The notes under the pieces: generated by a model | The model's database searches: none | What the model saw: only the letters and a program-made list of their open reading frames with translations | What the model was told of the DNA's origin: nothing | Shown: positions 19,737 to 29,763 of the stretch, piece after piece | Position numbering within the stretch: position 1 is the first letter of the stretch | Layout: the number at the start of each line of letters is the position of its first letter | From: Agrocybe praecox | Taxonomy: Eukaryota; Basidiomycota; Agaricomycetes; Agaricales; Agrocybaceae | Direction: 5' to 3' | NCBI GenBank assembly: GCA_964017145.1 | Contig: CAXHKQ010000261.1 | Location: forward strand, 1-30,363 | DNA: 30,363 nucleotides | Position numbers and translations under genes: made by a program

Positions 19737-21012
19737 ATGAATATCCGCAGAGAAGGCTCCACTACAACAGGTGTTCAGGAGTTAATGATTAGTGGTAACC
19801 TGAACTCGACCCTCTTAGGGTTCTATCTGATTGGTATGATTCGATAAAACCGTAGAAAATAGGGGAATGATTCAACCAAGATTTTCAGGAGGATATTTTG
19901 GTCTATATATCTTCACTTTGGGAGGTTTTTGTAAGATAGATGCATAGGAAGTCATCATAAAATATTAACTGCAACACAGCGCCCAGGCCCCAACGCTCTC
20001 CACGCATTGTATCCTTGGTCCTTACAGGGTTATTCCTCTGTACTCTTGTACAACTAATAATCCAGTGGTATGGTACATACTACTGCTTTGTATCAGGCCC
20101 GGAAACTAGAGAGGACATATTCAATTTTACCATGTCTAACTTGCCGGTGGTATATCTCGTAACTACAATGATGCTGGGAATTGGGCAATGTCTCGCAGAT
20201 ATGCTAATGGTAAACATCTTTCAATATAAATGTCAAAATGGATGTATATTGATTACGGGACACAGGTTTGGCGCTCCTGGCATATCTTATTTCAATTGAG
20301 ATTCGTCAAATGGGCCCTCGTCAGTCTTTTTTTTGCCGAAGTTGGTGAGTCATATCTTTTAATTCATCTAGGAATTTCACGTTATGTTGTTAGTCTTGAA
20401 TGTTACAGGCATCATAATGACCGGGCTCGTGTTGTATGATGCGGCACACTATAATCAACAGTTCAACCGACAGTTCGACTTTATTGAAGGCAGCGGCTTA
20501 TGTGTGACAGCCATAACCAGTGTTGTAGCAACACTCGTCATTGGCACTCAAATACACTCGTCAACGAGATTCAACCCTGCAGCACGAAAGAGATACGTAT
20601 ACATTATTGAAATAATAATGCAATCCTCCGCATTATACACCCTTGCAGCACTTGCGCAGGCGGTTATGTCTTTTAGTGGCACCTCGAACTCGGCTACATT
20701 TAATTTTAGAAATGCGGGAGCTTATATAGCTGCTATCAGCACATTTACTACTGTAAGGTGCCCAACCCTTCCCTGTCACCGTTAGCTCACCATCATTCAA
20801 AACCATTATATTATTAGGCCGCGGCACCTACGCTCATGATAGCGCGTCTAGAGCTATGTAGAGACAAGCAAATGGAAAGTAATTCAACAGATGCCATGTC
20901 CACACCGCATGATGCGGTCCTCAGTGCATTCACAGAAGCTCCACAACACCAGCAGAGCCAAGAGATTCCGGAGGTACAACGAGACAGAGAGCTTAATTCA
21001 ACAGACGTCTAG
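19737..21012 (+). CDS. Seven-membrane-segment protein, paralog 1
   Basis: Six exons: 19737-19833, 19889-19930, 19980-20209, 20266-20344, 20409-20752 and 20818-21012. Introns are 49-65 bp, GT-AG, giving 328 residues in phase. Predicted membrane segments at about 26-47, 55-78, 100-123, 138-159, 179-199, 213-238 and 253-274. Motifs include MLGIGQCLADMLMVWRSW across the exon 3/4 join, SSTRFNPAARKRY, and APTLMIARLEL closing the last segment. This resembles a large agaricomycete family of uncharacterised integral membrane proteins with seven segments. The topology is receptor-like, but no ligand or signalling role is known to me. The cytosolic tail (about 276-328) is polar and Gln/Ser-rich. Exon lengths match paralog 2 except for 6 bases in exon 5. 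Transposons sit close on both sides: one ends 17 bp before the ATG, another begins 179 bp after the stop. Confidence 0.75.
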
Positions 21013-21191
21013 GTATAGTATCACCCTTGCTTCCGGTACGACTCGTGCTTGTATCATTCCAAGGACGTTATTAATACATGCACCGTGACACAATGTTCAA
21101 CACAGTGTCTGAGCCAGACTCGTTCAATATGCTTTAACAACCTATGGATCAACATTTTAGGACCCGTTGTGACTCAGTAGATAGCCCATGA

Positions 21192-21464
21192 TGTTGGAAT
21201 AATCGGGGTAAATACAAGCGCACCACGAAGTGGTCACTTGATAGCCGCAGATTATCTCGAGGAGATAATCTGCATTTCATTCTTATATTGACATTTGGTG
21301 GCATATTATGTGCCACTATCCCTTGTTTTATTTGATTTTCTCCTTATTACTATGTAGCTACATATTTTGTATTTATACTGTAGCTACTTGAATGATAAAC
21401 CTCGCTTGATTGCGAGGGTCCCTACTACAACCCGAGTGACCTCGAAGACCCGGTCATTTTAACA
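21192..21464 (+). repeat. Left LTR of the GAG-only element
   Basis: 273 bp. It contains a 27-base perfect hairpin (21247-21273: GCAGATTATCTC, GAG, GAGATAATCTGC) and a CCTCGC...GCGAGG stem. The sequence after it (CAATCAAGCATTATACC) has no TGG start, so the primer is not a simple tRNA 3' end; copia elements often use internal tRNA fragments. Confidence 0.85.
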
Positions 21465-21731
21465 CAATCAAGCATTATACCCTCATTTTCCTGCTATTTG
21501 CTTTGATCCCACTCGCTTGCTTATTTTATTATCGACGACGACTACAGGTTACAGTACCTTAAAAGCTGGGAAGACGGTTGCAGCTCCGATATCGCTGTAG
21601 AGACACTCTTGATCGACGATTCAAGATTTACGAGCCGAGCCGCCGACGAGACCGACGACTTCAACGAGATTACCGAGACCGAGACCGACGAAACACTCCG
21701 ACATTTCCTTTTTTAGTAACCTTGCCATACT

Positions 21732-22577
21732 ATGTCCGAACACACTATACGCTTCAGCCGCCTCAACGATTCAAATTACGCAGAATGGGCTCTCCGCATG
21801 GAAGCCATTCTTATTCGTGCAGGGCTTTGGTCGATGGTAAAAACGCAGGTTAACGAAAGTGGGAAGGATGCATCGACGATTGCAGCGGAGCACGAGAGCG
21901 CGAAGATGGCCCGGCCCGCCACCAAGATGAGCGAAGCACGTGCCGAGATTATCCTCCGTGTCGAAGACGGGCAGTTGTCGCACTGCATGCGTTCTTCGGA
22001 CCCGATTGAGATTTGGGCAACGCTCGAGAGCGTACACCGAGCAGCAGGATTTGCCACGAGTTTGGCTTTACGAAGAAGATTTTTGACGATGAAGAAGACG
22101 GAGACGCAGACGATGCAGGCATGGATTGGACAGGTACAGGGGCTCGCGTTTCGGCTCGATCAAGCCGGAATTGCCGTAACCGATCAAGATAAGATATTGG
22201 CGCTCACTATGGGGCTCCCTCCTTCCTACGACGCAGTCATCATTAATTTCGATTCAACCCCATCCGATCAGCTCACTCTCAATCATGTTATTGCGCGATT
22301 ACTCAACGAGGAAGTTCGCCAAATTGGGAATGGAAAGGCACAAGACGACAAGGACAAACAAGATGAAGCTATGGCTGTGACAGGTGCCAAGGCCCGGCGC
22401 GGAGATAAATCATCTGCCGCCGCTAATGCCGACATCAGCTGCTTTTTTTGTGACAAGAAAGGACATTACAAATCTGAATGCCCCGAGAAACGAGCCTGGG
22501 AGAAGACGAAGGAAAAGGAAACCGCTGCTACTGCTGAAGAAGATCAGTATGATTCCGAGTCCGAAGGAGTTTGGTGA
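21732..22577 (+). CDS. Copia-type GAG polyprotein
   Basis: 281 residues. The start is the first ATG after the leader and begins MSEHTIRFSRLNDSNYAEW, the N-terminal copia GAG pattern (DUF4219-like). The middle (about 80-200) has the UBN2-type helical features IWATLESVHRA, LRRRFLTMK and MGLPPSYDAVI. A CCHC zinc knuckle, CFFCDKKGHYKSEC (C237, C240, H245, C250), follows, then an acidic tail ending ESEGVW and TGA. The role is nucleic-acid binding and particle assembly. The frame is intact. Poly-T (22585-22597) and the right LTR follow directly. Confidence 0.85.
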   Translation: MSEHTIRFSRLNDSNYAEWALRMEAILIRAGLWSMVKTQVNESGKDASTIAAEHESAKMARPATKMSEARAEIILRVEDGQLSHCMRSSDPIEIWATLESVHRAAGFATSLALRRRFLTMKKTETQTMQAWIGQVQGLAFRLDQAGIAVTDQDKILALTMGLPPSYDAVIINFDSTPSDQLTLNHVIARLLNEEVRQIGNGKAQDDKDKQDEAMAVTGAKARRGDKSSAAANADISCFFCDKKGHYKSECPEKRAWEKTKEKETAATAEEDQYDSESEGVW

Positions 22578-22685
22578 AAGGGATTTTTTTTTTTTGGAGA
22601 ATTTTATGATTCCGGGGGTGCGTTTTTTGTTTTTGTTTTAATTTGTTTTATTATTTTATGATTTCGTGTTGCGCTTGCGGGGGTG

Positions 22686-22958
22686 TGTTGGAATAATCGG
22701 GGTAAATACAAGCGCACCACGAAGTGGTCACTTGATAGCCGCAGATTATCTCGAGGAGATAATCTGCATTTCATTCTTATATTGACATTTGGTGGCATAT
22801 TATGTGCCACTATCCCTTGTTTTATTTGATTTTCTCCTTATTACTTTGTAGCTACATATTTTGTATTTATACTGTAGCTACTTGAATGATAAACCTCGCT
22901 TGATTGCGAGGGTCCCTACTACAACCCGAGTGACCTCGAAGACCCGGTCATTTTAACA
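22686..22958 (+). repeat. Right LTR of the GAG-only element
   Basis: It matches the left LTR at 272 of 273 positions by eye and is followed by the CATGA target duplication. Confidence 0.85.
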
Positions 22959-23000
22959 CATGATTTAATATTTTATGTCCAATTCTTTCTTATGTATTAG

Positions 23001-24048
23001 GCTGGATCATTTCTCCGTGGAGTCGTATATTCATTCAATAAATTTGTCCAATACTTTGTTTTATTTACAAATGGTGTGTAATGGGATCTCGATGGTCTTC
23101 ACGTCGCATATGAAAGATGGCAAAGGTGGACGGAGGGGCGGAGAGAGAGATGGAGAGACACAATATAGGGAGAAAAAGAAAGGGAGAAAATAGAGAGACA
23201 AGAAGGAGCGATGAAGAACAGAAATAGAGACGGACGAAGTTCAATACCACAAAGAAAGTAACCCGTCTGGGACAGTTGAGAGGACCCGCGCGTGTAATTT
23301 ACGGACTGAGGAAACAGAGGTAGGCGTACTATACTGTAGGAACCTTTGTGATTCGGTCTAGTTATACCCCATAATGTAATATTTTATGTATAATTTTTCT
23401 TGTGGTATTCTGTGGCATATCTCTAAGGAGTAGTATATCCATCAGTGAAATTTGTACTGTATGATATAAATGTTCAATACAAGATTCGTCCGTGACAAGA
23501 GCGACGTAATATATGTACCATTGTATAGGGTTTGATGACCAGATCTCAGATGTATCTAAAGATACATAACATAGGTGTGGCAAAGGCAGTCGAGTACGGC
23601 GCGGCGCATATAAATCAGTGGACGCAGGAACATAAACACATTAAGAAGCAACGCAGGCAGGCAAAGCATAAGGTAAGACCATCAGAGTCTCCGACACACG
23701 AGTCGAACGTCGAAGAAACATGGTTCATAATATGTGCCTATCAAGACCGGGAATTGTTCAAGAAAACGTTCCTTTGCCAACTGGGGGATAATACCGAACA
23801 TGCCGTGTGCGATTGAACACGTATGTACGCAGAGAGACGAGAAACGGCAAATGAGAATGAAGCTATCTGGGGCGGACGAATGGACGCACAATGGAGGATG
23901 ACCACTGATTCCAGTCGGGGACGTGATGCATCAAACAGACCAAGCCGAATCGTAACGGAAGCCTAAAATAAAAGGAAAATGAGATCAAATATGAAGTATG
24001 AATCCAAGTGTAATTGGACGGCACAGAGAAGGACGCTGGTCAACAGCG
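23001..24048. repeat. Duplicated block, copy 2
   Basis: This is the fuller counterpart of 13720-14676. It starts about 40 bp beyond the retroelement, where similarity to the 3' flank of the 7TM genes stops. It includes a purine-rich tract (about 23145-23230: GAGAGA, GGGAGAAA) missing from copy 1. Confidence 0.85.
23532..23816 (+). CDS. Hypothetical 94-codon frame in duplicated block copy 2
   Basis: Begins MMTRSQMYLKIHNIGVA and includes a basic patch HKHIKKQRRQAKHK and ETWFIICAYQDRELFKK. It resembles no family I know. The matching part of copy 1 is broken by the 47-bp tandem repeat and by differences near 14170-14280. A GTAAGA at about 23671 could be a splice donor, so the frame may be part of a longer gene or nothing. 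Confidence 0.2.
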   Translation: MMTRSQMYLKIHNIGVAKAVEYGAAHINQWTQEHKHIKKQRRQAKHKVRPSESPTHESNVEETWFIICAYQDRELFKKTFLCQLGDNTEHAVCD

Positions 24049-25869
24049 ATAGTTCACCAATGCGCACGAAGATGAGAGGAAAGAAACGTCGATGGAAAGG
24101 GAAGGAATAAGCGACCTCAAGAGAGGACGATGAAACCCCAATGGGTCATATCGAGCGACTGAGTAGGTGCGGCACGGAGGACGAACGACGCGATAGCAAG
24201 ATTGGCATAGAGCATCGCGTTAAGCAATTAGTCCGGATCTGGATATGTCAATTTTTGAGGTTAACGCGATGCGCAACGGTAAACAGAAAGGAGCTAGGAT
24301 TGAACGAGATACATACAGGACAATGTGGGATCCAGAACAACATACGGTGCGATTACGAGGCTAGCGAGCAGAGGAGGAAGACTGTATCAAGTGGGAAATT
24401 TACTCAAGCGTACGTGGATTAAAGCCGGCACATGGGAAGCGGAAGTATTGCCGAAAGGAGGATTGGCCTGGAAAGAGGCTGTCGAACGTGAGCGAGTAGA
24501 GGAAGGCGATGGGAGGCGTCGGAAATTCAACCATGCACGCGTATATTTTGGAGGGGAGGTTGGGAACTCCTGGTGCACCCTGACGGACGGTGCCGGGGAA
24601 TAATTGATCGAAGGAAGGGGAAACCCTAGCTCGCTCTGACACGGCAGAAAAGCTAGATGAGTGCAATTTTGAGCGAGTAGAGGAGGTATGAGGTGGGCAA
24701 CAGAAACCGAGCCCTCGGGACGTTGATGGGAGAAAGGGATGCCGGTGGATGGAGGTCGGATTGAATGGAAGAGAGGAGGATTGGACGCTCAGCGCTCAGA
24801 GCTCAGAGCTCAGCCGAGAGATGTGGTTGAATGTTGAATGTGAGCGCTGGAGAAAAATAGCAAGAAAAACGCCAGCCCTGGTGGTTTCCGAGGTGATGCA
24901 CGCGGATTTTGGGCTTGAATGAATGGGTTGGCGGTACCGGTAAACGACGGCTGGTAATGGATAGCGGAGCATACCAGCATGGCTCCAGCATCCCTACTGA
25001 AGTACTTGTCGCTCAAACCAACCCTCTTCTGCTTCTCTTTTCAACCTGTGACAAATAACAGCGGCGAAATACCAGTTCGGACCGTTTTACGCTCTAAGTC
25101 GCTCGTTCGTTCATATGTCGGTTACAGCGTGTGGGGTGTTCAAGTCGAATTGTGCCGAGACCGTCAATTTCCATCATTCCATTGTATGTTCCTTGGGAGT
25201 CGCATATGGTAAGGCTCGTAGGGGTGCATCAATTCCTGATAGCGGACAAGTCGAAGAAGCAAAAAAAAAACCATGTCACGAAAGGAACGTCACATCGGGT
25301 GACGGAATCGGAGTTCGGCAGTCGGAAGCGTTATGCCGAGCCTCGCCAATGTGATAGACTTCGATAGAATTCTGATTCATACTTGGGGTATGACCAGGTT
25401 AATATTTGCTTTCAAGAGGTTCTGCATTTATGTAGTCCTCCTTAAGGCTTAATTTTAGGAATAATATTTAAGTTCTCTCAGTCATTTTCATTTTCCTCTA
25501 AATCTATGCCGCGTCCGCACGACGCAACTAAACACGTTCAGCAATCTGCTTAAGCTCAACCGATGCAACCACTTCCAGTGACTCAAAACACAAAAGCATC
25601 CCGGCTGTATCACTGGTACATGTCTATGTAATTGTGAGGTATGTAGCCCTCAAGTCCTCGCATAGACGCGGACGCAGAGGTCAACAACGTTCGAAGTACT
25701 AGTGACTGCACGAGAACACACCTAGTACCTCAAACACTGTGAGTAGCACAAATCATATACTAGTACAATAGCCATCATGATCCCAGGGAAAGCTAGTTAA
25801 CTCAAATGCGGGGTGGTACTCGGTGCAAGACACAGCAGTGTGATAGCCTGGCCCTGCAGGCGAGGCCGC
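24049..25869. other. Gene-free interval
   Basis: Only short overlapping frames occur (60-93 codons), without recognisable motifs or a matching splice pattern. A 12-bp inverted repeat lies at 24212-24272. A short GAGCTCAGAGCTCAG direct repeat is near 24790-24815. A purine-rich stretch covers 24430-24730. I see no RNA gene. Confidence 0.45.
24212..24272. repeat. 12-bp perfect inverted repeat
   Basis: GCATCGCGTTAA (24212-24223) pairs with TTAACGCGATGC (24261-24272) across a 37-base loop. Function unknown. Confidence 0.6.
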
Positions 25870-26042
25870 TGTGGCAGTGCAATCTGGCCGATTCCCCATA
25901 CACGTAGATTAGATTGGATACATCATCCGTACGACAACGACGCGTCCATAGCCGAGCAATTCCATCTACCACTTTCGTGCGAGACTGCTTGACGCGCTTC
26001 CGAGCCCAGCTACGCCATCCAGATACATACTGGACTGCTCCA
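25870..26042 (+). repeat. Solo LTR of the family inserted in the transposase
   Basis: It starts TGTGGCAGTGCAA and ends GGACTGCTCCA like the 10737 and 12393 LTRs; the interior is more divergent. It is flanked by a 4-bp duplication, CCGC (25866-25869 and 26043-26046), which confirms the element's ends and its 4-bp target duplication. It probably arose by LTR-LTR recombination. Confidence 0.8.
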
Positions 26043-26046
26043 CCGC

Positions 26047-26794
26047 CAGTCTCGATTTGCACTATGGTCGCGCGCCAAGTCGCGATGAGCTCAAGATTGG
26101 TATTTCATTGCACTTGCTTTGTCCTAAATCGAATAGAGAGCAAATAACACACGCCCCTAATACATCAAGAATACAAGGCAAGTGCTAGAGGAGATTTCGT
26201 CCTTTCCGATTTATCTGATCTGAGTCGAGTCACACTGACTATTTCGCCCTTTGTATTTTGTGATCAAATGCATATGGACAGTGTTCCATGCACTTCCATT
26301 ACATGAAAAGCACAGCCCAAGTGCCTAAAGACGTCTGATGAGTTGCAATCTATGTATTGGATAAGAAAGAACACACAAGGTAAACCTCAACAAAGCTACG
26401 TCATGCTGGCATGAGACAAAATCTCACGGATCAGAATCTGAAGCTTTAGGGCCGAGGCCGGGGTGATGGGTGCTCATCTTCTGGTGCACACGCCAGCAAG
26501 TATTAGTGCGAGGAGCCTCCAGATCCAACGGAGTTGGGATAGCTTAGAATGATTTAACATTACACGTTACAGTCATAGTACAGAGGAATACTACATCTTT
26601 ACGAACTTGAGGTGATGGGGCCGTGGCAAATCTGTGTATGATTAGTATATTTCAACTGAGAGGAGGTAGACATGGACTGATACACTCATGACCCTCCAAT
26701 GCCTATGTAAGACAGGAGTACATGCTAAAATGTGTAACTAAGAGATCTCTGAGGTTTAAGTCGCCAGCTACGGTGTGCAAAGTAACGAGGGCTT
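26047..26794. other. Gene-free interval
   Basis: No open frame of note, repeat or RNA gene recognised on either strand. Confidence 0.45.
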
Positions 26795-27333
26795 TACACT
26801 CCCCCACTGATTTCTGACAGAGTCCAGTGGAGTCCGGTGCTTTTTGCAATATTCCAAATGGCTGGTAGCCCCAGCCAAACTCGAGTAGTGGACTCCACCT
26901 GGATTGGGGGTGGACTGAGTCTCATACTGGACTCACCACCGGAATATGGTGGACTGGACTCAATCCGGACTCAATCTGGATTCAACATGGACTATGATAT
27001 GTTTTATTTTATTGTTTCATGGTTATTTTGTCTTTTCCGCCAAAACCGTGATATATTACATCATACTTAATGTTTGATAAATATATTTTGAATATTTTAG
27101 GAATTATCGCAATTCTTTCATAATTTTTGGAGGTCTGTGTGACATGCAAACGACAATTTTTGTGAAATTCCTAAAATAGACCTCCAGGCCGTGTCGGAAA
27201 TTGCCGGCACAGCCACAACCCGCTGCCCAGGCCGCGTCATCACTCTTTCGTCCTTCCCACCACTACCGCCACCATCCACCACCATCGTCCACCACCATCG
27301 TCCACCACCACGTCCAGTCGGCACCACACCGCA

Positions 27334-27780
27334 ATGCCAACGACGACGACGACGATAACGCCGATAATGACGCCAACGACGCCGGCGACGACACAACAAC
27401 ACGACGCCGGCGCCAACGACGACACGACGATGACACAACGCCGACGCCAACGACGATATGACAGCGACGACGCCAACGATGCCACGTCAACGACGATGAC
27501 ACGCCAACGACGGCAAGGCAGCGACTACGCCAACGACGACAGCGACGACGACGACACCACGACGACAATACGACGACGACGACATGAGTGACAGCGACGA
27601 CGCCGACGCCAATGCCAACGACGCGCTGACAACGACGACGCACCAACGCCAACAACGTGGACGGCGTGGATCAAACGACACGGCAGCGACGACGACGACA
27701 CGACGACGACACGCGAACGACAATGGCGACAACGCCGCCAACGCAAGCGACGACGACGACGGATGCCAGCGAACGAACCG
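27334..27780. repeat. Imperfect CGA/ACG trinucleotide array
   Basis: About 450 bp of degenerate (CGA)n with ACGCCAACG interruptions. It opens all frames on both strands, so frames of 85-180 codons here are not evidence of genes. Confidence 0.85.
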
Positions 27781-27899
27781 ACGACCACGAGGGGACGGGG
27801 TTGGGGGTAAGGCCTTAAGGGCGCGATATCGCAAGGCGATGGGGGGCACTTTACTACGAGGTATGTACCCTGTCCACGCCGTCTCCCCACTCACCGCCG

Positions 27900-28085
27900 C
27901 TGTACACAGGCTCCCCCCCCCTGTTCCTCCTCTCCCAGTTCCATCCACACACCCTACCCTGCCCCTCTCTATCCCCTCCCAGCCATCTCCTCTAGCCATC
28001 TCCCCCATCTCCTTCCTCTTCCCCATCCCCTTCCCTTCTCTCTGCCCTATCCCCTTCCCTCTCCTTTTCTTCCCTCTGTTCTCTT
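27900..28085 (+). repeat. Pyrimidine-rich tract
   Basis: CCCC, CTCTC and TTCC dominate for about 180 bp on the plus strand. It could affect chromatin or form unusual DNA structures. No gene seen. Confidence 0.7.
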
Positions 28086-28477
28086 TCCATATTCCTTATA
28101 TAAGTACATAAAAATCATGTATATTATGCATGTAAATTAATCAATACATTTTATTTCGCTTTTAAAATTTTTTTTTGTGTAAATCTCATGTTTTTAGTGA
28201 ATGTTCTGGATGGAGTCCAGTGGAGTCCACCAGACTCCAGTGGAATCCAGCAAAAAAAGAATGCTAATCCACTGGACTCCAGGGGATTATGTGGACTCCA
28301 CTGGACTCCACCAGGAATCAGTGGGGGAGTGTAATGTATTGAAAGTAACTTTGGGACTTAAATGATGCGGTCGAAACGCTAGTAGAGATGATTATATTGA
28401 ATTTAAATAGAAGATTTTATTTTCTATTTAACCCTACCGATTAGTCCCTTTGATTTACTACCCTACCCCCGTTCGAC

Positions 28478-29763
28478 ATGAATGTCCGCAGAGAAGACTT
28501 TCCCACTATAAGCTTTCAGAAATCAATTATTAGTGGCAACCTGAACTCGACCCTCATAGGATTCTATCTAATTGGTATGTTTCGATACAACTGTGCAAAA
28601 ATACGGGAATAATTCAACCGAGATTTACAGGAGGGTACTTCGGTCTGTATATCTTCACCTTGGGCGTTGTGGGTAAGCTAGATGTATAGAAAGTCAACAG
28701 AAAATATTAACTGCAACGCAGCGCCCAGGCCCCAACGTGCTCCACGCATTGTTTCCATGGTCCTTACAGGGTTATTTCTCTCTACCCTTGTACAACTAAT
28801 AATCCAGTGGTATAATACATATTGCTGCTATGTATCAGGATCGGAAACTAGGGAAGATACATTCATTTTGAGCTTTTTCGGCTTGCCGGTGGTGCAAGTC
28901 ATGACTACAATTATGCTGGGAATTGGTCAATGTCTTGCAGATATGCTGATGGTAAACAATTCTCAATGTCAATGTCAATGTCAAAATGAATGTATATTGA
29001 TTAAGGAGCACAGGTTTGGCGCTCCTGGAATATCTTATTTCAATCGAGATTACTCAAATGGGCCCTCGTCAGTCTTTATACCGCCGAAGTTGGTGAGTCA
29101 CGTCTTTTTAATCCATCTTGGAGTTTCACATTATATTGTTAGTCCTAATTGTTACAGGCATCGTAATGAACGGCATCGCTGCGTATGTTTCGAAAAACAA
29201 TTCTGGTCAGATTGACCAACGGAACGACTTTATACAAGGCAGCAGCTTATGTGTGACAGCTATAACCAGTGTTATAGCAACACTCGTTATCGGTGTTCAA
29301 ATACACTCATCAACGAGATCCAACCCTGCAGCCCGAAAGAGATACATACACATTATTGAAATAATAATGCAATCCTCGGCCTTATATACCCTTGCAGCAC
29401 TTGCGCAGGCGATCATGTTCTTTGACGACACCTCGAACCAGTCTTCATCTCATTCTGCATCTATAATTGCGCAAGATTATACATCTGCTATTACCGCAAT
29501 TACCACTGTATGCTGTTCAACCTTTCCTTGTGACCGTTAGCTTACTATCATCGATCATTATATATAAGGCCGTTGCACCCACGCTCATGGTAGCGCGTCT
29601 AGCGCTATCTAGAGACAAGAAAATGGAAAGTAGCTCAACAGATGCTATGTCCGCACCGCAGGATGCGGTCCTTAGTGCATTCACAGCAGCTCCACAGCGG
29701 CAGCAAAGCCAAGAGGGTATGGAGGTACAACAAGAGAGTGCGATTAATTTAACAGACGTCTAG
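28478..29763 (+). CDS. Seven-membrane-segment protein, paralog 2
   Basis: Exons 28478-28574, 28631-28672, 28722-28951, 29014-29092, 29158-29507 and 29569-29763 give 330 residues. Intron positions and phases are the same as in paralog 1. The shared landmarks are MLGIGQCLADMLMVWRSW across the exon 3/4 join, SSTRSNPAARKRY and APTLMVARLALSRD. Differences cluster in exon 1, in the loop after segment 2 and in the end of exon 5 (before the last segment). Intron 3 carries a TCAATG microsatellite absent from paralog 1. Both genes are open and spliceable, so both may be functional. The upstream side is bounded by the 26797-28331 element, which ends about 145 bp before the ATG. Confidence 0.75.

Larger units (their letters stand above)
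21192..22958 (+). mobile_element. GAG-only copia-like LTR retroelement (TR-GAG type)
   Basis: LTRs at 21192-21464 and 22686-22958 (273 bp, TGTTGG...TTAACA) differ at one base (21352 A, 22846 T). The target duplication is CATGA (21187-21191 and 22959-22963). The matching uninterrupted site can be seen downstream of paralog 2 near 29938. The 1,221-bp interior encodes only GAG: no protease, integrase or reverse transcriptase and no room for them. A G-rich stretch precedes the right LTR. Movement would need a helper copia element. Confidence 0.85.
26797..28331. mobile_element. Non-autonomous terminal-inverted-repeat element with a CGA-rich core
   Basis: Ends read CACTCCCCCACTGATT in opposite orientations, flanked by TA (26795-26796 and 28332-28333). 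Both subterminal regions carry many TGGACTC/GGAGTCCAGTGGAGTCC motifs (26819-26995 and 28208-28315), typical of transposase-binding arrays. The core holds a CGACGA-rich repeat and a pyrimidine-rich tract. The open frames there are by-products of the repeats. No transposase. The CACT start is reminiscent of CACTA-like ends, but the superfamily is not established. Confidence 0.7.

Noticed and set aside
27118..28111. Long open frames on both strands (81-179 codons)
   Set aside because: They lie in CGA trinucleotide and pyrimidine-rich repeats that open every frame. The products are low-complexity Asp/Thr/Arg or Val/Ser/Arg.
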